60,574 bases of DNA from positions 318,470 through 379,043 of the forward strand of contig JARGOX010000003.1 in NCBI GenBank assembly GCA_029233925.1, given 5' to 3'. The position numbers and the translations under genes are program-made. The stretch is from Rhizobiaceae bacterium (GTDB lineage: Bacteria > Pseudomonadota > Alphaproteobacteria > Rhizobiales > Rhizobiaceae). Shown piece by piece: positions 42,200-51,184 of this stretch. The notes below the pieces were generated by a model. It was not told where the DNA came from, made no database searches, and was given only the letters and a program-made list of their open reading frames with translations. Every line of letters begins with the position of its first letter. Position 1 is the first letter of the stretch.

Positions 42200-43291
42200 C
42201 TAGCGGTAAGGATAGCCGGCTTTTTCCATGACGCCTGCGTAGTCCTTGAACGCCTGGACGACACGTCCGGAACGCGGGCTTGAGGCAGCGACGCTATCCC
42301 AGAAGGCTTCTGCGTCGCCAACAACCTGCGCCCATTCTTCCGGCGGCAGGGATGTCAGTTCCATTTTTTCACCCGAGACACGCAGGGCGGCTTCGCCACC
42401 CCAGTACCAGACGTTGCGGTAGTAATGGGACTGATCGATTGTCGAGCGGAAGAGCTGCTGCAGATGCGGCGGCACCTTGTCCCAGCTGGCCTGATTGGCG
42501 AAGTAGGAACCACACCAGGCGCCAGTGACGGAGTTTGTCAGCGCATAGTTGCAGATATCAGCCCAGCCCACTTCATAGGCTTCGGTAAAGCCGCACCAGG
42601 CCACGCCGTCCAGTTCGCCGGTCTGCAGGGCAACTTCAACATCATCCCACGGCACGGTGACCGGAATCAGTCCGTATTGCGACAGGAATTTGCCGGCTGT
42701 CGGAACACCGAAGACGCGCTTGCCTTTCATGTCTGCCAATGAGCGGATCGGCTCCTTGGTGAAGATGTGCAATGGATCCCATGCACCGGCAGACAGCCAT
42801 TTGACGTTTTCGACTTCGCCATAGGCCTCTTCCCAGATTTCGTTCAGGCCATAATAGGCAAACAGGGTCGGCATATCGAGACTGAAGCGCGTATTGAACG
42901 GGAAGTAGCCGCCGAAGACCGAGATATCGACCGGTGATGCCATTGTCGCATCATCGGACTGAACGGCATCAATCGTGCCGTTCTGCAGCGCCCGGAAAAG
43001 CTCCGACGTCGGAACCAGCTGGTCAGCATAATAGAGTTCGATTTCCATCTCGCCATTGGCCGCAGCGTTAAACGCTTCAATCTGTGGCTTGATGACATGC
43101 GCGCCCAATGGTGCACCGGAATAGGTCTGCAGACGCCATTTGATGGGCGCGCTCTGGGCAATTGCCGGGGGCGCTGCCAGGACAGAAGCCGCCACGGCAG
43201 CACCGCCGCCCAGGCCTGCCCTTTGCATGAATTTCCGGCGACTTTGCAGGATTTTCTCAGAAGGCGATAATGGTTTTTTGTCAATTGTCAT
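42200..43291 (-). CDS. TRAP transporter binding protein (DctP family)
   Basis: Encodes about 363 residues. A twin-arginine signal (SRRKFMQRAGLGG) is followed by a hydrophobic stretch and cleavage after AIAQS. The mature part is DctP-like, with WRLQTYSGAPLGAHV, FRALQNGTIDAVQ and SLADMKGKRVFGVPTAG. In most DctP proteins the last motif carries an Arg (about KIRVPG) that holds the ligand carboxylate; here the aligned residue appears to be Phe, so the ligand may not be a simple carboxylate. The start is the ATG after GGAGAG. It is the last gene of a DctQ-DctM-DctP operon. Confidence 0.9.
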   Translation of the reverse strand: MTIDKKPLSPSEKILQSRRKFMQRAGLGGGAAVAASVLAAPPAIAQSAPIKWRLQTYSGAPLGAHVIKPQIEAFNAAANGEMEIELYYADQLVPTSELFRALQNGTIDAVQSDDATMASPVDISVFGGYFPFNTRFSLDMPTLFAYYGLNEIWEEAYGEVENVKWLSAGAWDPLHIFTKEPIRSLADMKGKRVFGVPTAGKFLSQYGLIPVTVPWDDVEVALQTGELDGVAWCGFTEAYEVGWADICNYALTNSVTGAWCGSYFANQASWDKVPPHLQQLFRSTIDQSHYYRNVWYWGGEAALRVSGEKMELTSLPPEEWAQVVGDAEAFWDSVAASSPRSGRVVQAFKDYAGVMEKAGYPYR

Positions 43292-43357
43292 TGTTCGTTC
43301 TCTCCACTGTTGGAACGTGTTGTGACCGGTTCCGGCCGTTTTTGGTCCGCGCGGCAA

Positions 43358-44680
43358 TCAATACCCGCGAACAGCTTCAGGCAGCCAAAGTGCAAGCTGC
43401 GGAAAAATCATGACCAGTGCAATGGTCAGCGCCATCATCAGGACAAAGGGCCATATGGATCGATAGATATCGCCCAGCCCTATCTCCTTGGGCGCCATGG
43501 CCCGCATCAGGAACAGATTGTACCCGAAGGGCGGCGTGATATAGGCGATCTGGCAGGTCATCGTGTAGAGCACGCCGAACCAGACCAGATCAAAGCCCAG
43601 GATCTTGACCAGCGGCACATAGAGCGGCGCGACAATGACCAGCATGGCCGTGTCATCCAGAAACATGCCCATCACGATAAAGCTGACCTGCATCATGATG
43701 ATCACCTGCCAGGGCGTCAGTTCCCACCGGCTGATGAACAGCGATTCAATGGCGCGCACCGCACCCAGCCCGTCAAAGACAGCACCGAAGGCCAGTGCAG
43801 CAAGAATCAGCCACAGGAACATGCAGGAGATCGCCAGCGTCTTGCGTGACGTCTCATGGATCATCGTCCAGTTGAGACGCCGCTTGTAGGCGGCGGCCAG
43901 GGTTGCCGATGTCGCACCAACAGCCGAGCTTTCAACCAGGCTGGTGATGCCCATCAGGAACAGACCGGTCATGGAAAAGAAGATCAGGAAGGGAATAATG
44001 CCGGCGCGCAGCAGCTGCATCTTTTCCGCCATCGGCATGTTCAGGTCTTCTTCCGACGCCACCGGCGCCAGCTTCGGATTGATACGAACCCGCATCATCA
44101 CATAGATGACGAACATCGTGGCCATCATCAATCCGGGGACGACCCCGGCGAGCCACAACTGGCTGACCGGCTGGCGGGCAATCATGCCGTAGAGTACCAT
44201 GACGACACTGGGTGGCACGAGAATGCCCAGCGACGATCCGCCTTGAACCACGCCGGTAATCAGCACCTTGTCATAGCCGCGCCGCAACATTTCCGGCAGG
44301 GCAATGGTGGCGCCAATGGCCATGCCTGCGACCGACAATCCATTCATTGCCGAAATGATCACCATCAGGATGATCGTGCCGATCGCCAACCCGCCGCGCA
44401 GGCGTCCGCACCATACGTGCAGCATGCGGTAAAGGTCTTCGGCAATGCCCGATTCCGACAGGATATAGCCCATATAGATGAACAGCGGCAGCGTCAGCAT
44501 CGGGAACCAGTTGAACAGTTTGAAGGTCTGGCTGAACGGCATCTCTATGCCGCCCTGCCCGTAGAGCAACAGGGCCGCTCCCGACGCAACAAATCCGATG
44601 GCTGCAAAGACCCGCTGACCTGTCATCAGCAGGACCATCATCGAGGCAAACATCAACAGAGCGATAAGTTCATAACTCAT
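43358..44680 (-). CDS. TRAP transporter large permease (DctM family)
   Basis: Encodes about 440 residues with about twelve membrane helices. Recognisable parts are FPMLTLPLFIYMGYILSESG, QGGSSLGILVPPSVVMVLYG and FLDDTAMLVIVAPLYVP. DctM carries the sodium-coupled transport path. Start is the ATG of MSYELIALL overlapping the DctQ stop as ATGA; the frame extends further upstream but only over DctQ. It lies between DctQ and DctP. Confidence 0.93.
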   Translation of the reverse strand: MSYELIALLMFASMMVLLMTGQRVFAAIGFVASGAALLLYGQGGIEMPFSQTFKLFNWFPMLTLPLFIYMGYILSESGIAEDLYRMLHVWCGRLRGGLAIGTIILMVIISAMNGLSVAGMAIGATIALPEMLRRGYDKVLITGVVQGGSSLGILVPPSVVMVLYGMIARQPVSQLWLAGVVPGLMMATMFVIYVMMRVRINPKLAPVASEEDLNMPMAEKMQLLRAGIIPFLIFFSMTGLFLMGITSLVESSAVGATSATLAAAYKRRLNWTMIHETSRKTLAISCMFLWLILAALAFGAVFDGLGAVRAIESLFISRWELTPWQVIIMMQVSFIVMGMFLDDTAMLVIVAPLYVPLVKILGFDLVWFGVLYTMTCQIAYITPPFGYNLFLMRAMAPKEIGLGDIYRSIWPFVLMMALTIALVMIFPQLALWLPEAVRGY

Positions 44681-45189
44681 TTCAGGGTGACCCCGCGCAG
44701 CGTCGCAACATATTTGAAAATCAGCGACACGGTCTGCAGAACCATCAGCGCAAGGCATCCAACCATCAGAACCTTGATCGGGATCATCGAGGGATTCCAC
44801 ATCGAGAACCGCCGTTCGCCCGTCTGGATGGCATATTCGAGACTCGAAATTGAACCGATCAACATGACGATGAGGTAAAACAACAAACAGCCCATGGTGA
44901 CAATGTCCATCCGGGCCTTGCCGCGCACGGACAAGCGATCATAAAACAGATCCATGCGCACATGGTCATTGTTCTTGAGCGTCATCGCACCGCCCATGAA
45001 ATAATAGGCAGCCAGCGTGAACTGCGCGGCCTCGATCCCCCAGTGCATGGGAATCTGCACCACGTTGCGGGTAATGGCGTCCAGCAGCAGGATCCCCACC
45101 ATGGCAAAGATCAGATACATGGCAACCCATCCGACATAGTTCGACAATCGGTCGACCACCCGGACATAGGTTTTTATGATATTTGGCAT
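44677..45189 (-). CDS. TRAP transporter small permease (DctQ family)
   Basis: Encodes about 170 residues with four membrane helices. Near helix two it has the DctQ-like stretch DAITRNVVQIPMHWGIEAAQF and further on LKNNDHVRMDLF. It forms the membrane complex with DctM. The start taken is the ATG of MPNIIKTYV, preceded by AAGGAAAT. The regulator gene ends 57 bp upstream, so the two may share a transcript. Confidence 0.9.
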   Translation of the reverse strand: MPNIIKTYVRVVDRLSNYVGWVAMYLIFAMVGILLLDAITRNVVQIPMHWGIEAAQFTLAAYYFMGGAMTLKNNDHVRMDLFYDRLSVRGKARMDIVTMGCLLFYLIVMLIGSISSLEYAIQTGERRFSMWNPSMIPIKVLMVGCLALMVLQTVSLIFKYVATLRGVTLK

Positions 45190-45246
45190 TCTTTCAATTT
45201 CCTTGCACCCTGGCGGCTCAAAGAGCACTCTATGGCAGCCGGAGTT

Positions 45247-46032
45247 CTAACGTAATTCCACTTTCGCCCAATCAAGGGCCGCAGTAAATTCAGCGCCCGG
45301 CGACTGATCACAGACGATGCTATTGATTTCATCGAGTCGACACACCCGATAGGCCGCATTTCGGCCTAATTTTTCTACGTTTGCAAGCACGATGGTGTGA
45401 TTGGCATGATCAATCATCGCCCGCGCCACCTGTGCTTCGTCAAAATCGGAGTCCATGGCGCCCACATCAGCATTGATCGCGGCCACGGTCAGCACGGCGT
45501 GATCCACCTGAAACCGGGCAATCTGGTCAATCACCAGCGGCCCCACGGTTTCGGCATTGTCATGACTGAAGGTCCCGCCGAGCAGGTAGACCGTGATATT
45601 TTTTTCGGATTTCCCCAGCACCTGGGCCACGCGCACGGAATTGGTGATGACGGTCAGGCGATCGATGGCGGCCAAAGCCTGTGCGCAGATCAGCGTCGTC
45701 GATCCGGTGTCGATGAAAATCGTGTCGCCCGGCTCGACGATGGCCGCAAGCTTTTTGGCGATGATCTGCTTGGCTTCGGCATTTTCCGCCATGCGCTCAT
45801 CAAAACTGCCCTCCGCATGCAGCCGCAACCGCCTGGCGCCACCATGAACCTTCTGCAACACACCGGATTCGGCCAATTGCCCCAGATCCCGCCGGATTGT
45901 CTCGACCGAGACATCAAACCGCTGCGCCAGAACCTCGACAGAAACTTCTCCCTGCTGGCCAACGGCTTCCAATATCTGTGAGCGGCGTTGTTTTGGCTTC
46001 AATGTGCCCCGTACCTCTTTTTCTGATCGCAT
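45247..46032 (-). CDS. DeoR-family repressor, GlpR-like
   Basis: Encodes about 261 residues: an N-terminal winged helix (about 15-70, with VLAQRFDVSVETIRRDLGQL) and a sugar-phosphate-sensing domain with DTGSTTLICAQAL, VLGKSEKNITVYLLGG and ALDWAKVELR. The family binds phosphorylated sugars or polyols; GlpR binds glycerol-3-phosphate. The start was placed at ATG 46032, about 12 bases after GGGGG; an ATG six codons upstream is possible. It is divergent from the oxidoreductase/kinase operon and lies before the TRAP genes, so it probably represses both. Confidence 0.88.
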   Translation of the reverse strand: MRSEKEVRGTLKPKQRRSQILEAVGQQGEVSVEVLAQRFDVSVETIRRDLGQLAESGVLQKVHGGARRLRLHAEGSFDERMAENAEAKQIIAKKLAAIVEPGDTIFIDTGSTTLICAQALAAIDRLTVITNSVRVAQVLGKSEKNITVYLLGGTFSHDNAETVGPLVIDQIARFQVDHAVLTVAAINADVGAMDSDFDEAQVARAMIDHANHTIVLANVEKLGRNAAYRVCRLDEINSIVCDQSPGAEFTAALDWAKVELR

Positions 46033-46089
46033 CCTAGCGTGCGCCCCCATGACTGTGTCAACAAAAAAATTGGAAATAACTTGTCCATT

Positions 46090-46130
46090 CGGGCATTATC
46101 TGCAAACTTGTTTGACGGAACGGGCATAAT
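46090..46130. promoter_or_regulatory. Direct repeats in the DeoR / GlpA-like divergent region
   Basis: CGGGCATTAT (46090-46099) and CGGGCATAAT (46121-46130) are direct repeats 31 bp apart, about three helical turns. Such spacing is common for DeoR-family repressors. They lie between the start codons of the repressor and of the oxidoreductase gene. Confidence 0.5.
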
Positions 46131-46201
46131 TTGAAAAAACACAGCATGCCGGATATTGGCTGAATATTGCCACACGCCATTGGCAAAGGATGAAACCATT
46201 C

Positions 46202-47650
46202 ATGCCGCCTGACAGAATCAACGACCGGACATTGTTCGACGCCGTCATCATTGGCGGCGGGGTTATCGGCTGCGCCATTGCCCGTCGGCTGACTCTGGAC
46301 GGCTGGCGCGTCATCCTGTTGGAAAAAGCTCATGACATTCTGGACGGCGCGTCAAAAGGCAACAGCGCCATCCTGCATACCGGTTTCGATGCTCCCCCCG
46401 GTTCGCTCGAGGCGCGCTGCATGGCCGCCGGATATGCCGAATATCTGGAGATTCACAAAAAACTTGGATTGCCTTTGATTCGCTCAGGGGCACTCGTTCT
46501 GGCATGGAGCGATGAGGAAGAGGCGCGTCTGCCCGCTCTCATGGATCAGGCCCGCGAGAACGCGGTGGACAATCTGTCATTGCTCTCGGCTGCCGAAACC
46601 AGAAAACTGGAGCCAGGCCTCTCAACTGCAGTTCGGGCCAGCTTCCGCGTGCCCGGAGAATATCTGATCGATCCCTGGTCGGCACCGCATGCCTATCTCC
46701 TGCAGGCGATTGCCAATAAGGCTGTCCTGCTGCGCGACTGCGAAGTCACAGGTGGGCATTATGACAATGGTCAATGGCGGCTCGACACCAGCCAGGGTGT
46801 CATCGGGGGCAAAATCGTCATCAATGCGACCGGTCTTTACGCAGATATTGTAGATGACCGTTTGCTGGGAAAACACGATTTCACCATCCACCCGCGCAAG
46901 GGTCAGTTCATCGTCTATGACAAGCCGGCTGCAAGTCTTGCCTCCCACATCCTGCTGCCGGTTCCCAGCCCCACCACCAAGGGCATCGTCGTGTGCCGCA
47001 CCGCTTTCGGTAACCTGCTTGTCGGCCCGACAGCCGAAGAACAGGACGACCGCCAGAATGCCGCTCTTGTCCCCGAAACGCTGGCCGCCCTTCGCCAGCG
47101 GGGCGAGGAAATCCTGCCCGGGCTTGCCCATGAGGACGTCACGGCCATCTATGCCGGGTTGCGTCCGGCCAGTGAATTCAAGGACTATCAGATCCATGCC
47201 CGCGCCGGTCAGAACTATGTGACCGTCGGCGGCATTCGCTCGACCGGTCTGAGCTCCGCCCTGGGCGTGGCTCGCCATGTACAGGCGCTTTGCGAGGGCT
47301 TTGATCAGGACAGGCAACCCCTGGCCGATCCGCTCTGGCCGCAGGTCGGCAACCTGGTGGATGATCGCGACGACAAACGTCCGCGTGACTGGCAATGCCC
47401 CGGCAATGACGGCATTATATGCCATTGCGAACTGGTAACCCGGCGCGAAATCGAAGCCGTCCTGTCAGACCCGCTTGCACCGCAGAGCCTGGCAGGCCTG
47501 AAGCGGCGCACCAGGGTGACGATGGGCCGCTGTCAGGGCTTCTATTGTTCCTCCGCACTGGCCAAGCTGACAAAAGGACGACTGAAACATCCCATGGCGG
47601 AAGGCGACAGCGAGGATAAAGCGGGCGTGGATAGGGTGGGAAATGACTGA
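46202..47650 (+). CDS. GlpA-like FAD dehydrogenase with [2Fe-2S] BFD-type domain
   Basis: Encodes about 482 residues. The FAD-binding motif is AVIIGGGVIGCAIARRL near residue 20, then a DAO-type fold as in glycerol-3-phosphate dehydrogenase. The C-terminal part (about 395-465) has cysteines in GIICHCELVTRREIE and GRCQGFYCS, as in [2Fe-2S] BFD-like domains of GlpA. Such enzymes oxidise a polyol phosphate or related secondary alcohol. ATG 46190 is an alternative start. It overlaps the next gene by eight bases. Confidence 0.88.
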   Translation: MPPDRINDRTLFDAVIIGGGVIGCAIARRLTLDGWRVILLEKAHDILDGASKGNSAILHTGFDAPPGSLEARCMAAGYAEYLEIHKKLGLPLIRSGALVLAWSDEEEARLPALMDQARENAVDNLSLLSAAETRKLEPGLSTAVRASFRVPGEYLIDPWSAPHAYLLQAIANKAVLLRDCEVTGGHYDNGQWRLDTSQGVIGGKIVINATGLYADIVDDRLLGKHDFTIHPRKGQFIVYDKPAASLASHILLPVPSPTTKGIVVCRTAFGNLLVGPTAEEQDDRQNAALVPETLAALRQRGEEILPGLAHEDVTAIYAGLRPASEFKDYQIHARAGQNYVTVGGIRSTGLSSALGVARHVQALCEGFDQDRQPLADPLWPQVGNLVDDRDDKRPRDWQCPGNDGIICHCELVTRREIEAVLSDPLAPQSLAGLKRRTRVTMGRCQGFYCSSALAKLTKGRLKHPMAEGDSEDKAGVDRVGND

Positions 47651-48887
47651 CTTGCCCCTTCATGCCGATGTCGTCATTGTGGGCGCAGGCCCCGCTGGTC
47701 TGGCGGCAGCGACGGAACTGCGTGCACGCGGCATTGCCTCGGTCGTGGTCCTCGACCGAGAACCGCAGGCTGGCGGCATACCACGCCATTGCAATCATTT
47801 CCCCTATGGCCTGCGCGAGTTTCGACAGCTGCTGCGCGGCCCGGCCTATGCGGCCCATCTGGTTGAAACGGCCAAGGCGGCTGGCGTTCAAATTCACACA
47901 GAAGTCACGGTGACCAGGCTACTGGAAGGTCCGGCGCTGCAACTCACGACACCCGGCGGAATCCGGGAAATCAGCGCCCGGCATGTGCTGCTGTGCACCG
48001 GCGTGCGGGAAACCTCCCGCGCCGCGCGGCTGATCGGTGGCGTCAAGCCCGGCGGGGTCGTCTCGACGGGTGCCTTGCAAGGCATGGTCTATCTGGACGG
48101 GTTGCGTCCCTTCCGGTGTCCCGTTGTTCTGGGAACAGAACTTGTGTCTTTCTCGGCGCTGATGACCTGCCGGCATATGGGCATTCGCCCCGTGGCAATG
48201 ATCGAGCCGGCAGGCCGCACCACGGCGCGCTGGCCCACTGGCCTGTTCCCCCGCATTCAGGGCATTCCCCTGATGCTCAATACCGAGCTTCTGGCCATCG
48301 AAGGCCGCGACCAGGTCACGGGCATCATGGTGCGCAGTGCTGACGGGAAAACCCGTCGCATCGAGACCGATGGGGTCATCGTCAGCGGCCACTTCCGGCC
48401 GGAAGCCAGCCTGTTGCGCACCAGCCATCTTCGTGTCGACCAAGGCTCCGGCGGCGCCGAAATTGATCAGTTCGGACGCTGTTCGGATCCGGGCTATTTT
48501 GCAGCCGGAAATCTGTTGCGCCCGGTCGAAACCGCCGGGTGGAGCTGGAAGGAGGGTCGCGCCGTTGGCCGCGCCATGGCCCGGAGTCTTGCCGGCCAAC
48601 TGCCGCCACCTGAACCTGCTGCGGTTGTAAAGCCAAGCGGCGACGCACTGAAACTCATCGTTCCGCAACGGATCGTACCCTCCGACACTGACCCCGCTCT
48701 GCCCCGGTTCCAACTGCGGGTAAACCGCGCCGTGAAGGGCCGATTGCTTGTCAGCGCCAAAGGCGCCGTTCTGTTCTCCACAGCGATCAATGCCCTGCCG
48801 GAACGGCGAATCACCCTGCCCCTGACCATCATCCCGGCAGGCGCCAGCGGTCCCATAGACATCAACGTGAAGGAAGACCCGGCATGA
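47643..48887 (+). CDS. FAD/NAD-binding oxidoreductase partner of the GlpA-like enzyme
   Basis: Encodes about 414 residues. FAD motif VVIVGAGPAGLAAATEL, followed by CNHFPYGLREF and a central NAD-binding region, then a second FAD contact DPGYFAAGNLLRP. The family resembles the small-subunit oxidoreductases that pair with GlpA-like and opine-oxidase proteins. The last 80 residues form a beta-rich extension. In Thermotoga-type clusters a separate small DUF1667 protein occupies this place, and no such gene follows here. The gene overlaps both neighbours, so the three are translated together. Confidence 0.83.
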   Translation: MTDLPLHADVVIVGAGPAGLAAATELRARGIASVVVLDREPQAGGIPRHCNHFPYGLREFRQLLRGPAYAAHLVETAKAAGVQIHTEVTVTRLLEGPALQLTTPGGIREISARHVLLCTGVRETSRAARLIGGVKPGGVVSTGALQGMVYLDGLRPFRCPVVLGTELVSFSALMTCRHMGIRPVAMIEPAGRTTARWPTGLFPRIQGIPLMLNTELLAIEGRDQVTGIMVRSADGKTRRIETDGVIVSGHFRPEASLLRTSHLRVDQGSGGAEIDQFGRCSDPGYFAAGNLLRPVETAGWSWKEGRAVGRAMARSLAGQLPPPEPAAVVKPSGDALKLIVPQRIVPSDTDPALPRFQLRVNRAVKGRLLVSAKGAVLFSTAINALPERRITLPLTIIPAGASGPIDINVKEDPA

Positions 48888-50332
48888 AAACGCTGGCCAT
48901 CGATCAGGGCACCACCAGCACCCGCGGCATTCTGGTCGACGAGAACGGGCAGGCCGAACTGCTGTTCAGTGCAGGTCACCGGCAGATTTACCCCAAAAGC
49001 GGCTGGGTCGAACACGACGGGGAAGAATTGATCCGCAATCTGCGCGCCTGTCTGGATGCAGCGAGCGAGGTGAAAGACCTGGGCGCAGTCGGCATTGCCA
49101 ATCAGGGCGAAAGCTGCCTTGCCTGGAATGCAGCGACCGGCGAACCGCTGGGGCCGGTGATCGTCTGGCAGGACGACCGAACCAATGAATGGATCGAGGC
49201 CCTGCGCGGCGATGGCGCCGCCCCATTGGTGCAGGAACGCGCCGGCCTGCCGCTCGACGCCTATTTCTCCGCCAGCAAGCTTGGCTGGATCCTGCGTGAG
49301 ATCCCCGAAGCTGGCGCGCTTGCAGCAAGGGGCCAATTGCGGCTTGGCACCACCGATGCTTTTTTTCGTGACCGCCTGACGGGACGCTTTGAAACCGATG
49401 TCGCCACCGCTTCGCGCACATCGCTGATGAACCTTGCGACCGGCCAATGGGACGCGGATCTGTGTCGCCTGTTCGGTGTTCCGCTTGAGGCTTTGCCTCT
49501 CATCACGCCCAATACCGGTGATCTGGGCACCCTGCGATGCGGCACGCACGCTGTTCCTTTGACCGCCAGCATCGTTGACCAGCAGGCCTCGCTCTACGGC
49601 AATGGCTGCCGACAGGCAGGCGATGCCAAAATGACCTTCGGCACCGGTGCCTTTGCCCTGACGCTGACCGGACCGCATCTGGACCAAGGCGGCGGCGGCG
49701 CGCTCCCGACCGTCGCATGGCAAAAGGCCGGACATCCGACGATCTATGCGCTGGACGGCGGCATTTATGCCGCCTCTTCCGCCATCAACTGGGCACAGAA
49801 TCTCGGCCTGTGCAGCGATCTCTCGCAGATCAGCGCCTTTGAAAGCCCTCCGGCGATTTCACGTGGCCTTGCCTTTGTCCCTGCCCTGGCGGGGCTCGCC
49901 TGCCCCCATTGGGATCGCACAGCGCGCGGCGCATGGATGGGTCTGTCACTGGACACGGCATCCAGCGACATGATGCAGGCGATCCTGGAAGGCATTGCCT
50001 TTCGCATGGCCGAAGTCGTCGAGGCCATGGAAGCCAGACAGCCCCTTAATGGTCCGATTCCCATTGACGGCGGCATGAGCGCCAACGGCTACTTCTGTCA
50101 GTTTCTCGCCAATACCCTCAACCGGGAACTGATCATCTCGGAACAACCCGAACTCACCGCCATCGGCACGGCAGCCCTGGCGGCCGAGGCTGCAGGCCGA
50201 CCTTTCGCGCTGCAGCGCAAGGGCGCGCGCATTGTTCCTGATGAGCACAGCCCGGATTTCAGGCAGATATTTGAAGTTGCGCGTTCTGCGGTTCAGAACT
50301 TCGGCGCAAAAAGACCAGCCGGATCGCCATGA
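48884..50332 (+). CDS. FGGY-family kinase, glycerol-kinase-like
   Basis: Encodes about 482 residues. The ATP loop is AIDQGTTSTRG, followed by VWQDDRT, LMNLATGQWD and the C-terminal ATPase segment PIDGGMSANGYF. It looks like GlpK, but position 75 is Gly where E. coli GlpK has Arg83 (NQGES for NQRET), while the adjacent Glu76 and Tyr127 are kept. Arg83 touches glycerol, so the true substrate may be another triol, tetritol or ketose. The start overlaps the previous stop as ATGA. It completes a three-gene operon under the DeoR-type repressor. Confidence 0.85.
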   Translation: MKTLAIDQGTTSTRGILVDENGQAELLFSAGHRQIYPKSGWVEHDGEELIRNLRACLDAASEVKDLGAVGIANQGESCLAWNAATGEPLGPVIVWQDDRTNEWIEALRGDGAAPLVQERAGLPLDAYFSASKLGWILREIPEAGALAARGQLRLGTTDAFFRDRLTGRFETDVATASRTSLMNLATGQWDADLCRLFGVPLEALPLITPNTGDLGTLRCGTHAVPLTASIVDQQASLYGNGCRQAGDAKMTFGTGAFALTLTGPHLDQGGGGALPTVAWQKAGHPTIYALDGGIYAASSAINWAQNLGLCSDLSQISAFESPPAISRGLAFVPALAGLACPHWDRTARGAWMGLSLDTASSDMMQAILEGIAFRMAEVVEAMEARQPLNGPIPIDGGMSANGYFCQFLANTLNRELIISEQPELTAIGTAALAAEAAGRPFALQRKGARIVPDEHSPDFRQIFEVARSAVQNFGAKRPAGSP

Positions 50333-50481
50333 TCGGCCAGCACCATCTGATTTGCACATAGACCCTCTGGTTCGTTTGGAAGGGTGTTGCCCCTGAACGC
50401 CCTATGGAACCGAACGGGGCGATTGGCCGTTGTTGTGCTGCAACGACACAGCAATGGCATGATCTGCAGGGGAATGGACTG

Positions 50482-51045
50482 ATGTTGGAAATATTAAGCA
50501 CTGCACTGTTTGGAAACTGGGAAAGAGTCCTGCGCATTGTTGTTTCAGCGCTGGTCATGTACCCCATCATCATCCTGTCCATCAGGCTCTCGGGCAAACG
50601 ATCCACCTCACAGATGAATGGATTCGACTGGATTGTAACCGTGGCCCTCGGCTCGATCACAGGATCGGCGATCCTGCTCAAAGATGTGCCGATCGTCGAT
50701 GCGCTGACGGCCTCCTCTGTTCTCCTGCTGATGCAATGGTCCCTGACGAAGGGAACACGTCATTCACAGACCATCGCCGATATTGTCAAATCCGAACCCC
50801 GCATGCTGTTTAGCGAGGGCGAATTTCTGGACCGGGCCTTGTCAGACGAACGGGTTCACAAATCAGAGATCATCGCCGCCATACGCACGGCTGGCTACGC
50901 CTCCCTATCGCAGATCAAATGGGTCATACTGGAGACAGATGCGAAACTCAGCATCATTCCCAAAACGCCGAAATCAACCTCCGACGACACGGCCGTGGAG
51001 AAGGTGGTTGGCTATTCCGTCAGAAACGCTCGGGAAGCTGCTTGA
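50482..51045 (+). CDS. YetF/DUF421 membrane protein
   Basis: Encodes about 187 residues. Two or three N-terminal membrane helices (about 12-80) are followed by a soluble YetF domain. The conserved stretch is SGKRSTSQMNGFDWIVTVALGS, and in the soluble part SEIIAAIRTAGYASLSQIKWVILETD. The function of the family is unknown; some members are stress-linked. The start is the ATG after GGGGAATGG. It stands alone, after the kinase operon and convergent with the mevalonate genes. Confidence 0.85.
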   Translation: MLEILSTALFGNWERVLRIVVSALVMYPIIILSIRLSGKRSTSQMNGFDWIVTVALGSITGSAILLKDVPIVDALTASSVLLLMQWSLTKGTRHSQTIADIVKSEPRMLFSEGEFLDRALSDERVHKSEIIAAIRTAGYASLSQIKWVILETDAKLSIIPKTPKSTSDDTAVEKVVGYSVRNAREAA

Positions 51046-51110
51046 GAAGCGCTGGGACAAACGCGTTTTGCCCATGGGCGTTACCAGTGCAGGACTTTTC
51101 AGCCGACAGA

Positions 51111-51151
51111 CCAAGTGCCTGTCTGCCCAAGTGCCTGTCTGCCCAAGTGCG
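51111..51151. repeat. 16-bp tandem repeat, about two and a half copies
   Basis: CCAAGTGCCTGTCTGC occurs at 51111-51126 and 51127-51142, and its first eight bases recur from 51143. It lies between the convergent YetF and HMG-CoA lyase genes and is probably a simple slippage duplication. Confidence 0.8.
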
Positions 51152-51184
51152 TATCTACAATGACACCGACGGTCGGACGATGCG

